64,000 nucleotides of DNA from Streptomyces sp. TRM68416 (GTDB taxonomy: Bacteria > Actinomycetota > Actinomycetes > Streptomycetales > Streptomycetaceae). Each line of letters begins with the position of its first letter. The first letter of the stretch is position 1. Shown here piece by piece: positions 30,531-41,257 of this stretch. The DNA lies in contig NZ_JACVWU010000014.1 in NCBI RefSeq assembly GCF_014596915.1, positions 124,001-188,000 of the forward strand, written 5' to 3'. The notes under the pieces were generated by a model that worked only from the letters and a program-made list of their open reading frames with translations, was not told the DNA's origin and searched no databases. The translations under genes were made by a program, and so were the position numbers.

Positions 30531-32234
30531 GTGATCGACTTCCTCAACCGCAACATCTTCCAGCCGCACCCCGAGCTGCTGGTCTTCATCGCCGTCGCCT
30601 TCGGCTTCCTCGTGGGTAAGGTGCGATACAAGGCCATCGCGCTGGGCTCGGTGACGGGCTGCTTGATCGTGGGCCTGTTCTTCGGCGCCCAGTTCGAGGT
30701 GGAGATCGACGACACGGTCAAGAGCCTGTTCTTCATCATGTTCCTGTTCGCCCTCGGCTACCGGGTCGGCCCGCAGTTCTTCCGCGGCCTGAAGAAGGAC
30801 GGCCTGCCCCAGGTGGTCAACGCCGTGGTCGTGTGCGTCACCGGCCTGCTGGTGTGCTGGCTGTTCGCCTGGATGCTCGGCTACGGCCCCGGACTCTCCG
30901 CCGGCCTGCTCGGCGGCGCGCTCACCCAGTCCGCGGTCATCGGTGTCGCCCAGGACGCGATCGGTGCCCTGCCCGGCTACAGCGCGGCCGAGTTGAAGAC
31001 GGAGGAGAACCTCGTCCCGATCGGCTACGCCGTCACCTACCCGCTCGGCACGATCCTCTGCGCGATCCTGCTGGCCAACGTCCTGCCCCGGCTCTACGGC
31101 AAGGACCTGGCCGCCGAGTCCGAGGCGCTCGCCAGGGAACTCGACGCGCACGAGGCGAACCCCGACCTCGGCGAGGGCTACTACGAAGTCGTCCTGCGCG
31201 CCTACACCGTGCAGCGCCCCGACCTCGTCGGCCGCACCATCGACGACGTCGAGCACCAGCAGAAGGAGCTGGGCCGCCGCGTCTACATCACCGCCGTGCG
31301 CCGCGACGGCAGCGTCCTCGACCACACCCAGCAGACCACCCTGCGCGAGGGTGACGTCGTCGCCGTATCGGCCCTGCGCCACGACCTCGTCGACTTCGAC
31401 GCCCGCACCCACATCGGCGCCGAGACCGACGACGTCGAACTCCTCGGCTACCGCACCGAGTCGATGCACGTCGTCGTCTCCGAGAAGGCGCAACTGGGCA
31501 AGTCCATCGCCGAGTTGCGCGGCGAGCCCTTCATGGTCGGGGTCTACGTCGACAAGGTCTACCGCTCCGGCTCGGAGTTCCCCTACCGGCTCTCCACCCG
31601 GCTGGAACGCGGCGACACCCTGATCCTCACCGGGCCCAAGCGCCTGGTGGACCCGGCCGCGCGCGAGATCGGCAAGCCGGTGCCGACCTCCTTCGCCACC
31701 GACATGCTCTGGGTGGGCCTCGGCATTTTCCTCGGCGGCTGCATCGGCATCCCCGCCCTGACCGTCTCCGGCGTGCCCATCTCGCTGTCCACCTCCGGCG
31801 GCGCGCTCATCATGGGCCTGGTCTTCGGCTGGATCCGCGGCAAGTACCCCACCTACGGCAACGTCCCGCCCGGCGCCCAGTGGTTCATGGACACCCTCGG
31901 CCTGTGCCTGTTCGTCGCCGTCGTCGGCATCAACGCCGGACCCAGCTTCACCAGCGGACTGTCCGAGGCCGGCTGGGGACTGCTGCTGTTCGGCGCGGTC
32001 GCCACCCTGGTCCCGCTGATCGTCGGCTTCCTCGTCGGCCACCACGTCCAGAAGATCCGCTTCCCCGTTCTGATGGGCGTCCTGGCCGGCGGCCAGACCA
32101 CCACCGCCGCCATCGGCGCCATCAACGAATCGTCCAAGTCGCAGATTCCGACGCTGGGTTACACGATCCCCTACGCGGTCGGCAACGTGCTCCTGACCAT
32201 CTGGGGCGCGGTCATCGTCATCCTCCAGCACTGA
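30531..32234 (+). CDS. aspT: AspT-family aspartate:alanine-type exchanger 2
   Basis: A 567-aa paralogue of the preceding protein, GTG start 4 nt after its stop. Same plan: helices (LLVFIAVAFGFLVGKVRYK, FFIMFLFALGYRVGPQFFRG), two RCK-like domains (VEHQQKELGRRVYITAVRR; LGKSIAELRGEPFMVGVYVD), second helix block (TDMLWVGLGIFLGGCIGIPA). Both halves keep the family loops with Gly-Gly-Ala and Gly-Gly-Gln-(Q/T)-(C/T). Two adjacent, diverged copies could form a heteromer or differ in substrate; most known loci have a single aspT. Confidence 0.88.
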   Translation: MIDFLNRNIFQPHPELLVFIAVAFGFLVGKVRYKAIALGSVTGCLIVGLFFGAQFEVEIDDTVKSLFFIMFLFALGYRVGPQFFRGLKKDGLPQVVNAVVVCVTGLLVCWLFAWMLGYGPGLSAGLLGGALTQSAVIGVAQDAIGALPGYSAAELKTEENLVPIGYAVTYPLGTILCAILLANVLPRLYGKDLAAESEALARELDAHEANPDLGEGYYEVVLRAYTVQRPDLVGRTIDDVEHQQKELGRRVYITAVRRDGSVLDHTQQTTLREGDVVAVSALRHDLVDFDARTHIGAETDDVELLGYRTESMHVVVSEKAQLGKSIAELRGEPFMVGVYVDKVYRSGSEFPYRLSTRLERGDTLILTGPKRLVDPAAREIGKPVPTSFATDMLWVGLGIFLGGCIGIPALTVSGVPISLSTSGGALIMGLVFGWIRGKYPTYGNVPPGAQWFMDTLGLCLFVAVVGINAGPSFTSGLSEAGWGLLLFGAVATLVPLIVGFLVGHHVQKIRFPVLMGVLAGGQTTTAAIGAINESSKSQIPTLGYTIPYAVGNVLLTIWGAVIVILQH

Positions 32235-32266
32235 GAAAAAGCCGCTGCCACAGCAAGGAGCCCCGC

Positions 32267-33919
32267 ATGCCCGAGACGACGTTCTCCCGCGAGGAGATCC
32301 AGGCCCTCGCCCAGCTCTCCCCGTTCGAGCTGAAGGACAAGTTCATCCAGATCGCCAAGGAGTTCCAGGAGAACCGGCCCGGGCAGAAGGACAAGTCGAG
32401 CGTGCAGATGCTCAACGCCGGCCGCGGCAACCCCAACTGGGTCGCCACCGGCCCCCGCGAGGCGTTCTACGCCCTCGGCTACTTCGCGCTCGCCGAGTCG
32501 CGCCGCGTCTGGACCGCCGACAACCTCGGCGGCATGCCCGAGAAGCAGGGCGCGGGCGACCGCTTCGACGCCTTCGTACGGCAGCACCCCGACCTGCCGG
32601 GCATCGAACTCCTCGACAAGTGCGTGGCGTACGCCCTGGAGCGGTTCGGCTTCGACAAGGACTCCTTCGTCCACGAGCTGACCGACTCGATCACCGCCGA
32701 CAACTACCCGGTCCCCGACCGCATCCTGCCGCACACCGAGGACATCGTCCGCGCCTACGTCGCCGACGAGATGTTCGACAAGCGGCCCCCGGCCGACAAC
32801 CGCCTCAGCCTGTTCGCCACCGAGGGCGGCACCGCGGCGATGTGCTACGTCTTCGACTCCCTGATGAAGAACGGGGTGTTGAAGAAGGGCGACCGGATCG
32901 CCCTGATGGTGCCGGTCTTCACCCCGTACATCGAGATCCCCGAACTCGACACCTACGAGTTCGACGTCGTCCTGGTCAACGCGAGCAGCATGGTCGAGGT
33001 CGGAGTCCGCGAGTGGCGCTACCCCACCGAGGAGGTCGCCAAGCTGGAGGACCCGAGCATCAAGCTGGTCTGCCTGGTCAACCCCTCCAACCCGCCCTCC
33101 CTGGCGCTCAGCGAACGCGTCGCGAACCAGATCAGGGACATTGTCGCGACGAAGAACCCCAACCTCCTGATCGTCACCGACGACGTCTACGGCACCTTCG
33201 TCGAGGGCTTCCGCTCGATCGCCGCGGACCTGCCCCGCAACACGCTGCTCGTCTACTCGTACTCCAAGCACTACGGCGCCACCGGCTGGCGGCTCGGTGT
33301 GATCGGACTGCACGACGACAACGTCATCGACGAGATGATCGCGAACCTGCCGCAGCCGGAGAAGGACCGCCTGAACAAGCGGTACGGCTCACTGAGCCTG
33401 GAACCGGAGAAGATCCGCTTCATCGACCGCCTGGTCGCCGACTCCCGCCAGGTCGCCCTCAACCACACCGCCGGCCTCTCCCTGCCCCAGCAGGTGATGA
33501 TGGCCGTCTTCTCCCTGTTCGACCTGCTCGACGAGGGACAGGCGTACAAGCACAAGGTGCGCGCCATCGTCCAGCAGCGCCTCGACCTGCTCCTCGAAGG
33601 CGCCCAGATGAAGATCTCCGACGATCCCAAGCGCGCCGGCTACTACATCGAACTGGACCTCCTCGCCGAGGCCGAACGCGTCCACGGCAAGGACTTCGCC
33701 GCCTTCCTGCAGAAGAACTACGAGCCCGTCGACCCCCTGTTCCGGCTCGCCGAACAGACCGGAGTCGTCCTCCTCAACGGCGGCGGCTTCGACGGGCCCG
33801 AATGGTCGGTCCGCGTCTCCCTGGCCAACCTCGACGACCTCGACTACCTCAAGATCGGCCACCATCTGCGGGAGATCTTCAACGACTACGCGGCCGAATG
33901 GCAGGCCGCCACGTCCTGA
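32267..33919 (+). CDS. asdA: Aspartate 4-decarboxylase (PLP-dependent, aspartate -> alanine + CO2)
   Basis: A 550-aa class I aminotransferase-fold enzyme from ATG 32267, with AAGGAG upstream. Typical aspartate beta-decarboxylase sequence: MLNAGRGNPNWVATGPREAF at the N-terminus, LFATEGGTAAMCYVF, LVCLVNPSNPPSLALS, IVTDDVYGTFVEGF, and the PLP lysine Lys334 in YSKHYGATGWRLGV. It converts L-aspartate to L-alanine and CO2, consuming a cytoplasmic proton. Together with the two AspT exchangers, 32 nt upstream, it completes an Asp/Ala cycle. Cytoplasmic. Confidence 0.93.
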   Translation: MPETTFSREEIQALAQLSPFELKDKFIQIAKEFQENRPGQKDKSSVQMLNAGRGNPNWVATGPREAFYALGYFALAESRRVWTADNLGGMPEKQGAGDRFDAFVRQHPDLPGIELLDKCVAYALERFGFDKDSFVHELTDSITADNYPVPDRILPHTEDIVRAYVADEMFDKRPPADNRLSLFATEGGTAAMCYVFDSLMKNGVLKKGDRIALMVPVFTPYIEIPELDTYEFDVVLVNASSMVEVGVREWRYPTEEVAKLEDPSIKLVCLVNPSNPPSLALSERVANQIRDIVATKNPNLLIVTDDVYGTFVEGFRSIAADLPRNTLLVYSYSKHYGATGWRLGVIGLHDDNVIDEMIANLPQPEKDRLNKRYGSLSLEPEKIRFIDRLVADSRQVALNHTAGLSLPQQVMMAVFSLFDLLDEGQAYKHKVRAIVQQRLDLLLEGAQMKISDDPKRAGYYIELDLLAEAERVHGKDFAAFLQKNYEPVDPLFRLAEQTGVVLLNGGGFDGPEWSVRVSLANLDDLDYLKIGHHLREIFNDYAAEWQAATS

Positions 33920-34104
33920 ACCGGTCAGAAATCGAGAAGCGCCGGACTGCCCGCCCCGCATAGCGTGACGGGCAGCCCGGCACGTCCGTCGTCCTGGAGC
34001 CGCCAACCTGGTCCGGTCCAGGAGCTGCGGTGAGGCGTCCGCGTAGGCTCGACAGCGGCCGGACCAGGCCGGAAGGCGCTCGACAGATGGGGACGAGAGA
34101 GACG

Positions 34105-36474
<2,370 letters not shown>

Positions 36475-36484
36475 ACCGTTTCTT

Positions 36485-36510
36485 CCCGGCTCCGGTCCGC
36501 CGGAGCCGGG
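36485..36510 (+). terminator. Terminator hairpin after the UvrA-like gene
   Basis: CCCGGCTCCGG (36485-36495), loop TCCG, CCGGAGCCGGG (36500-36510): a perfect 11-bp stem 11 nt after the stop codon. Confidence 0.75.
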
Positions 36511-36539
36511 AGCCCGTCGTCGCGTGCCGTACCCGGACG

Positions 36540-36579
36540 GCGCTGACCGCGCCGGCCAGGAGGCGGGCGCGGTCAGCGC
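36540..36579 (-). terminator. Second, convergent terminator hairpin
   Basis: GCGCTGACCGCGCC (36540-36553) and GGCGCGGTCAGCGC (36566-36579) form a perfect 14-bp stem with a 12-nt loop, 20 nt beyond the stop of the minus-strand DUF1801 gene. With the hairpin at 36485 it insulates two convergent genes. Confidence 0.75.
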
Positions 36580-36598
36580 GGTGCAGGTGGGGCGGTGC

Positions 36599-37060
36599 TC
36601 AGCCCGCCGCCCGCTTCACCAGCTCCCCGATGCGCGCCGCGTCCGCCTCCGACAGCTCCGTCAGGGCGAAGGCCGTCGGCCACATCGCGCCGTCGTCGAG
36701 GTTCGCCACGTCGTTGAAACCGAACGTGGCGTACCGGGCGTTGAACTTCTGGGCGCTCTGGAAGAAGCACAGCACCTTGCCGTCCTTGGCGTACGCGGGC
36801 ATCCCGTACCAGAGCTTGGGCGCGAGGTGCGGTGCGCTCTCCTTGACGACGGCGTGCAGCCGTTCGGCCATGACCCGGTCCGACTCCTGCATCTCGGCGA
36901 TCTTCGCGACCACCGCGGCCTCCTCCTCGGCCGCCTTGTCGGCGCGCGTCCGGCGGCGCGTGGTGGTCTTCAGCTCCTGGGCCCGCTCCTTCATCGCGGC
37001 GCGCTCCTCGGCGGTGAATCCCTCGTACGACCCGGCGGCGGTCTTCTGCGTCTTCGTCAT
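36599..37060 (-). CDS. DUF1801/YdhG-like protein
   Basis: A 153-aa protein with a strong ribosome site (AGGAGGAAACAGCC before the ATG). A charged helical N-terminus (AMKERAQELKTTTRRRTRAD) precedes the conserved core ERLHAVVKESAPHLAPKLWY-GMPAYAKDGKVLCFFQSA and YATFGFNDVANLDDGAMWPT. These match DUF1801 (frataxin-like fold; some members called iron chaperones). The precise role is unproven. It may be co-transcribed with the AhpD-like gene 98 nt upstream. Confidence 0.8.
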   Translation of the reverse strand: MTKTQKTAAGSYEGFTAEERAAMKERAQELKTTTRRRTRADKAAEEEAAVVAKIAEMQESDRVMAERLHAVVKESAPHLAPKLWYGMPAYAKDGKVLCFFQSAQKFNARYATFGFNDVANLDDGAMWPTAFALTELSEADAARIGELVKRAAG

Positions 37061-37077
37061 GGCTGTTTCCTCCTGGC

Positions 37078-37143
37078 GCGGTCTGCGTGCGGTCTAGGTG
37101 CGTTTCGCGTGCGGTCTGCGTGTGGTGTGCGTGTGGTGCTGTT
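37078..37143 (-). repeat. A/C-rich imperfect repeats in the DUF1801 leader
   Basis: On the minus strand the stretch is a run of CACACGC, CCGCACGC and AGACCGC short repeats, including two copies of AGACCGCACGC, with almost no pairing potential. It lies between the AhpD-like stop and the DUF1801 ribosome site and would form an unstructured leader. Confidence 0.6.
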
Positions 37144-37158
37144 TTGAGCGGCCGGCCG

Positions 37159-37614
37159 TCAGCCCCACGCCCCCGCGATCTGGCGGGTCGTGGCGTTGAG
37201 CCGGTTGAACATGTTCGTGACGCCGATCACGAGGACGATGGCGGCGAGCTGCTTCTCGTCGAAGTACGTGGCGGCCGCGTCCCAGATCTCGTCGCTCACC
37301 GCGTCCGGGCGGTCGGCCAGCCGCGTCGCGGCCTCGGCGAGCGCGAGGGCCGCCCGCTCCTCGTCGGTGAAGTAGGGGGCCTCGCGCCAGGCGGCGACCG
37401 TGGCCAGCCGCTCGTCGTTCACGCCCGCCTTGCGGGCGGTCCTGGCACCGCCGTCGACACAGGCGCTGCACCCGTTGATCTGGCTCACCCGCAGATGCAC
37501 CAGCTCCAGCGTCTGCTCGTCCACGCCACCGGTCCGGGTGGCCTTGAGGATCTCCTGGATGGGCTGCATCGCACCGGACAGGACGAACGCGGGGTTCTGC
37601 ATACGGGACTGCAT
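37159..37614 (-). CDS. Carboxymuconolactone decarboxylase/AhpD-like protein
   Basis: A 151-aa all-helical protein. The active-site block is HLRVSQINGCSACVDGGART, with the CxxC pair and downstream acidic/His-like positions of alkylhydroperoxidase D-type proteins. It then has WREAPYFTDEERAALALAEA, the family signature, and VIGVTNMFNRLNATTRQI at the end. AhpD-like enzymes reduce peroxides through the cysteine pair. GAGGAG lies about 9 nt before ATG 37614; a second ATG at 37602 is possible. Divergent from the HTH/NB-ARC gene. Confidence 0.88.
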   Translation of the reverse strand: MQSRMQNPAFVLSGAMQPIQEILKATRTGGVDEQTLELVHLRVSQINGCSACVDGGARTARKAGVNDERLATVAAWREAPYFTDEERAALALAEAATRLADRPDAVSDEIWDAAATYFDEKQLAAIVLVIGVTNMFNRLNATTRQIAGAWG

Positions 37615-37797
37615 CTCGATCTGCTCCTCTTTCGGGCCGGTGCCCCGTTCCCTCGGGGCGTGACACCATCACAGCCCGAGCCGCCCGCCACGACCACGGC
37701 GATGGGACACCATGGGACAGTCGAAACGGCCTTGACCTGCGGCGACTTGACCCTGGAGACTTCGTTGCGGACGGGACGGAAGGCCGGGGGGAACACC

Positions 37798-40233
37798 GTG
37801 GACGCACACGACGGGACAGCACAGGGCGAGCTGGCGGCACGGCTGCGCCTGATCCAGGAACTGTCCGGGCTCGGCGTCCGGGCCCTGGCGCGGGACACCG
37901 GACTGAGCTCCTCGTCGCTGTCGCGCTACCTCTCGGGGCAGACCGTGCCGCCCTGGCCCGCGGTGGTCGCCCTGTGCCGTCTCGTCAAGCGCGACCCGCG
38001 CCCGCTGCGTCCGCTGTGGGAGCGGACGTCGAACCCGCTGCCCGCGCCACCGAAGAGCAGCCGCCAGGTGCGCCCCGCGCCGCGCAACGACCTGCCGCGC
38101 GACGCCGCCGACTTCACCGGCCGCGAGAGCGAACTCGCCGCCGTCCTCGCCGCCGTGGACAGCCACCGCGCGGTCTCCGTGGACGGCATGGCGGGCGTCG
38201 GCAAGTCCTGTCTGGCCGTGCACGCCGCACACCGCCTCGCCGCCGACTTCCCCGACGCCCAGCTCTACGTCGACCTGCACGGCTTCACCGAGGGCCGACC
38301 CCCGCTGGACCCCGACTCGGCGCTGCGGATGCTGCTGGGCGCCCTGGACGTCCCCTCCGAGCGGGTCCCGCAGCAGGGCATCGAGCAGCTGTCCGCCTGC
38401 TGGCGTGCGGAGTTGGCCCGCCGCAAGGTCGTCGTGGTCCTCGACAACGCCGCCGACGCCGACCAGGTCCGCCCCCTGCTCCCCGGCGCCGGCCCTTCCG
38501 TCGCCCTGATCACCAGCCGCAACCGGCTGCTCGGCCTGGACGAGGTCCCCCCGGTCTCCCTCGACGTGCTCAGCCCCGAGGAGAGTGCCGAACTGCTGGC
38601 CCGGGCCAGCGGCGACCCGCGCGGCCCCGAGGGCAGGCTGGCCCGCGACCCGCACTCCGCGGCCGAGGTGCTGCGGCTGTGCGGCCACCTGCCGCTGGCG
38701 CTGCGGCTGGCCGCGGCACGGCTGCGGCACCGGCCGGGCTGGACGGTCGGCATCCTCGCCGAGCGACTGGCCCAGGGCGCGGGGGAGTTCGACACCGCGC
38801 TCGCCATGTCGGTCCGCCAGCTCAACCGGCCCCAGGCCCGCCTGTTCCGCCTGCTGGGTCTGCTGCCCGGCGCGTCGTTCGACGAGTACGTGGTGGCCGC
38901 GCTGGCCGACGTACCGCTGCACAACGCCCGGGACATGCTGGAGGACCTGCTCGACGCGCACCTCGTGCAGCAGCCCACGGCAGGCCGCTACCGGCTGCAC
39001 GACCTGGTCCACCAGTACGCCCGCCGCACCGCTACCGAACAGGACGCGGCGGCCGACCGGGAACGCGCCCTGGGCCGGGTGCTGGACTACTACGTGCACG
39101 CGGCGGCCGCCGCCGACGCCGCGATGCCCTTCGTGTCACCCGGCCGGGCGGTCTCCGCGGGTCGGCCCCCCGCCCAACTGCCGCGCTTCCCCGACAAGAA
39201 CGCCGCCTTCGGCTGGTTCGTCGCGGAGTACGCCAACCTCGTCGCGGCCTTCGAGACGGCGGCCGCCGTCGGGGCCGACGTGCACGTGTGCGAACTGCCG
39301 CGCTTCCTGCGGGCGTACTTCGCGCGCCGCTGCGGCACCACCCACCTCAACTTCCTCTTCGAGCGCTCCCTGGCCGCCGCCGAACGCCTGGGCGATCCGC
39401 GCCAACTGGCCGAGGTGCACAGCGATCTGGGCTTCGCCCGCTACAACGCGGGCCGGATGGCGGAGGCCGCCGCCGCATACGCCGCGGCCGAACTCCAGCT
39501 GTCCAAGGTGCCGGACGCCCACTCCGAGGCCGAACTGGCCATGCGGCGCGGCTACTTGAGCTGGGACGCCGGGCACACCGAGGAGCCGCTGGACTGCTTC
39601 CGGCTCGCCGGCAAGCTGTACGAACAGGCCGGCAGCCCGACCGACGCCGCTCACGCCGTAGCGGCCGAGGCCTGGACGATGCTCCAACTGGGACACCGCG
39701 AGGAGGCGGCGCAGCGGGCGAGGGAGGTGCTGGACATCCCGCACGGCGACCCCGCCTGGCCGCCCGCCCTGACGGCCCGCATCACCCTCGGCGTGGCCAC
39801 CGCCCGCGAGGAGCCCGACACGGCCGCGGCACACCTGCACCGGGCGCTGGCCGTGGCCCGCGAGGACGGCCACCTGAACAACCAGGCCTGGTGCCTGAAC
39901 TGCCTGGGCGTGGCGCTGCGCCACATGGGTCGCTACGAGGAGGCCCTGGCCAGCCACCGGGAAGCGTTCGCGCTGCTGGACGAGTTGTTCGAGGAACACT
40001 GGAAGATCCACTTCCTCAACGGGTACGCCGAGACCTGCCGCCTGGCGGGGCTGCCCGAGGAAGCCCTACGACTGCACCGGCAGGCCCTCGACATGGCCCC
40101 GGCCCTCGGCAACCGGCACGAGGAGGCGCTGGCCCACGAAGGCATCGCCACGCTTCTCGACGCCACGGACCCGGAGACGGCCGCCGCCCACCGCAGGGCG
40201 GGCGAGGCCGTCCTGCGGGAACTCGGTGGTTGA
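37798..40233 (+). CDS. HTH / NB-ARC ATPase / TPR regulatory protein
   Basis: An 811-aa protein from GTG 37798 after GGGGGGAAC. Residues about 10-65 form an XRE-type helix-turn-helix (LSGLGVRALARDTGLSSSSL, then SRYLSGQTVPPWPAVVALC). A NB-ARC ATPase follows, with GMAGVGKS (130-137), VVVVLDNAADADQVRPLLPG and LITSRNRLLGL. The C-terminal half from about 430 is TPR (AAAAYAAAELQLSKVPDAHS, ALASHREAFALLDELF). The plan matches AfsR/STAND regulators but with an XRE rather than an OmpR-type domain. Its ligand and targets are unknown; the divergent AhpD-like gene is a candidate target. Confidence 0.88.
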   Translation: MDAHDGTAQGELAARLRLIQELSGLGVRALARDTGLSSSSLSRYLSGQTVPPWPAVVALCRLVKRDPRPLRPLWERTSNPLPAPPKSSRQVRPAPRNDLPRDAADFTGRESELAAVLAAVDSHRAVSVDGMAGVGKSCLAVHAAHRLAADFPDAQLYVDLHGFTEGRPPLDPDSALRMLLGALDVPSERVPQQGIEQLSACWRAELARRKVVVVLDNAADADQVRPLLPGAGPSVALITSRNRLLGLDEVPPVSLDVLSPEESAELLARASGDPRGPEGRLARDPHSAAEVLRLCGHLPLALRLAAARLRHRPGWTVGILAERLAQGAGEFDTALAMSVRQLNRPQARLFRLLGLLPGASFDEYVVAALADVPLHNARDMLEDLLDAHLVQQPTAGRYRLHDLVHQYARRTATEQDAAADRERALGRVLDYYVHAAAAADAAMPFVSPGRAVSAGRPPAQLPRFPDKNAAFGWFVAEYANLVAAFETAAAVGADVHVCELPRFLRAYFARRCGTTHLNFLFERSLAAAERLGDPRQLAEVHSDLGFARYNAGRMAEAAAAYAAAELQLSKVPDAHSEAELAMRRGYLSWDAGHTEEPLDCFRLAGKLYEQAGSPTDAAHAVAAEAWTMLQLGHREEAAQRAREVLDIPHGDPAWPPALTARITLGVATAREEPDTAAAHLHRALAVAREDGHLNNQAWCLNCLGVALRHMGRYEEALASHREAFALLDELFEEHWKIHFLNGYAETCRLAGLPEEALRLHRQALDMAPALGNRHEEALAHEGIATLLDATDPETAAAHRRAGEAVLRELGG

Positions 40234-40365
40234 CTGGCCGGTACCGCACCATTGGTCACGTGACCGACGGACTCCCGCTGGAGCAAGAGGACTTGACCAA
40301 GTAGCGTCGGATGTCATGCTTCCCCTTTGCACAGGTGGCCGACCGCCCCGCCCGGTGTCCCCGAC

Positions 40366-41238
40366 ATGATCGAAGCACCCTTCCGCGCCCACCACAGCCT
40401 GCTGTTCACCGTCGCCTACGAGATGCTCGGCTCCGCCACCGACGCCGAGGACGTCGTGCACGAGACCCGGCTGCGCTGGGCGGAGCTCGACAGCGCCGCC
40501 CGCGAGTCGGTCGAGGACCCGCGGGCCTACCTGCTCCGCACCGTCACCCGCGCCTGCCTCGACCGGCTGCGCGCCCTGACCCGGCGCCGCCGGGACTACG
40601 TTGGCACATGGCTCCCCGAACCCCTGCTGACCAGCCCCGACGTGGCCGAGGACAGCGAGCTCGCCGAGAACATGTCGTTCGCGACACTGACCGTCCTGGA
40701 GAGCCTGCACCCCACCGAGCGGGCGGTGTTCGTCCTGCGCGAGGTGTTCCGGACGCCCTACGACGAGATCGCGGCGGCGGTCGACCGAACACCCGCGGCC
40801 GTGCGGCAGATCGCCCGCCGGGCCCGCGACCACGTGGACGCGCGGCGACCGCGCACCCGGGCGAGCCGGGCCGAGCAGCAGGCCCTCGTGGAACGGTTCC
40901 TGACCGCGCTCCGCGACGGCGACCTGTGGGCCCTGCTGGATGTGCTCGCACCGGAGGTGGTCGCGGTGGCCGACGGCGGCGGCATCGTCACCGCCTTCCA
41001 CCATCCGATCGAGGGCGTGGGCCTGGTGGCGCGCCTCCTCGTCCGTCCGGCCGACCGGAACGGCACCTTCGAACCGGTCTGGCTCAACGGGGCACCGGCC
41101 GTGCGCCACAACCTCGACGGCGTGCCGCACGGCGCCCTCGTCCCGGACATCGAGGACGGCCGCATCACCCGGATCTACGCCGTGCGCAACCCGCACAAGC
41201 TCTCCCGCCTGGACGAGGAGGCACCGATCAGCCGCTGA
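40366..41238 (+). CDS. ECF41-type RNA polymerase sigma factor
   Basis: A 290-aa protein from ATG 40366 (MIEAPFRAHHSLLFTVAYEM). Region 2 (AYEMLGSATDAEDVVHETRL) and region 4 (HPTERAVFVLREVFRTPYDE, VDRTPAAVRQIARRARDHV) are clear. The extra 110-residue SnoaL/NTF2-like tail (LVERFLTALRDGDLWALLDV, APEVVAVADGGG) marks the ECF41/SigJ group, where the tail controls activity in place of an anti-sigma factor. No COE/CMD partner is adjacent, although the AhpD-like (CMD-family) gene lies 2.7 kb upstream. A TTG at 40327 would add 13 residues. Confidence 0.9.
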   Translation: MIEAPFRAHHSLLFTVAYEMLGSATDAEDVVHETRLRWAELDSAARESVEDPRAYLLRTVTRACLDRLRALTRRRRDYVGTWLPEPLLTSPDVAEDSELAENMSFATLTVLESLHPTERAVFVLREVFRTPYDEIAAAVDRTPAAVRQIARRARDHVDARRPRTRASRAEQQALVERFLTALRDGDLWALLDVLAPEVVAVADGGGIVTAFHHPIEGVGLVARLLVRPADRNGTFEPVWLNGAPAVRHNLDGVPHGALVPDIEDGRITRIYAVRNPHKLSRLDEEAPISR

Positions 41239-41257
41239 AGAGTCGGCGGCGGCTGGG

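Noticed and set aside
31880..32266. N-terminal extension of aspartate decarboxylase
   Set aside because: Lies inside the second aspT gene; ATG 32267 has AAGGAG and starts the conserved protein.
37087..37797. N-terminal extension of the HTH/NB-ARC/TPR protein
   Set aside because: It overlaps the divergent AhpD-like gene; GTG 37798 has a ribosome site and leads directly into the HTH.
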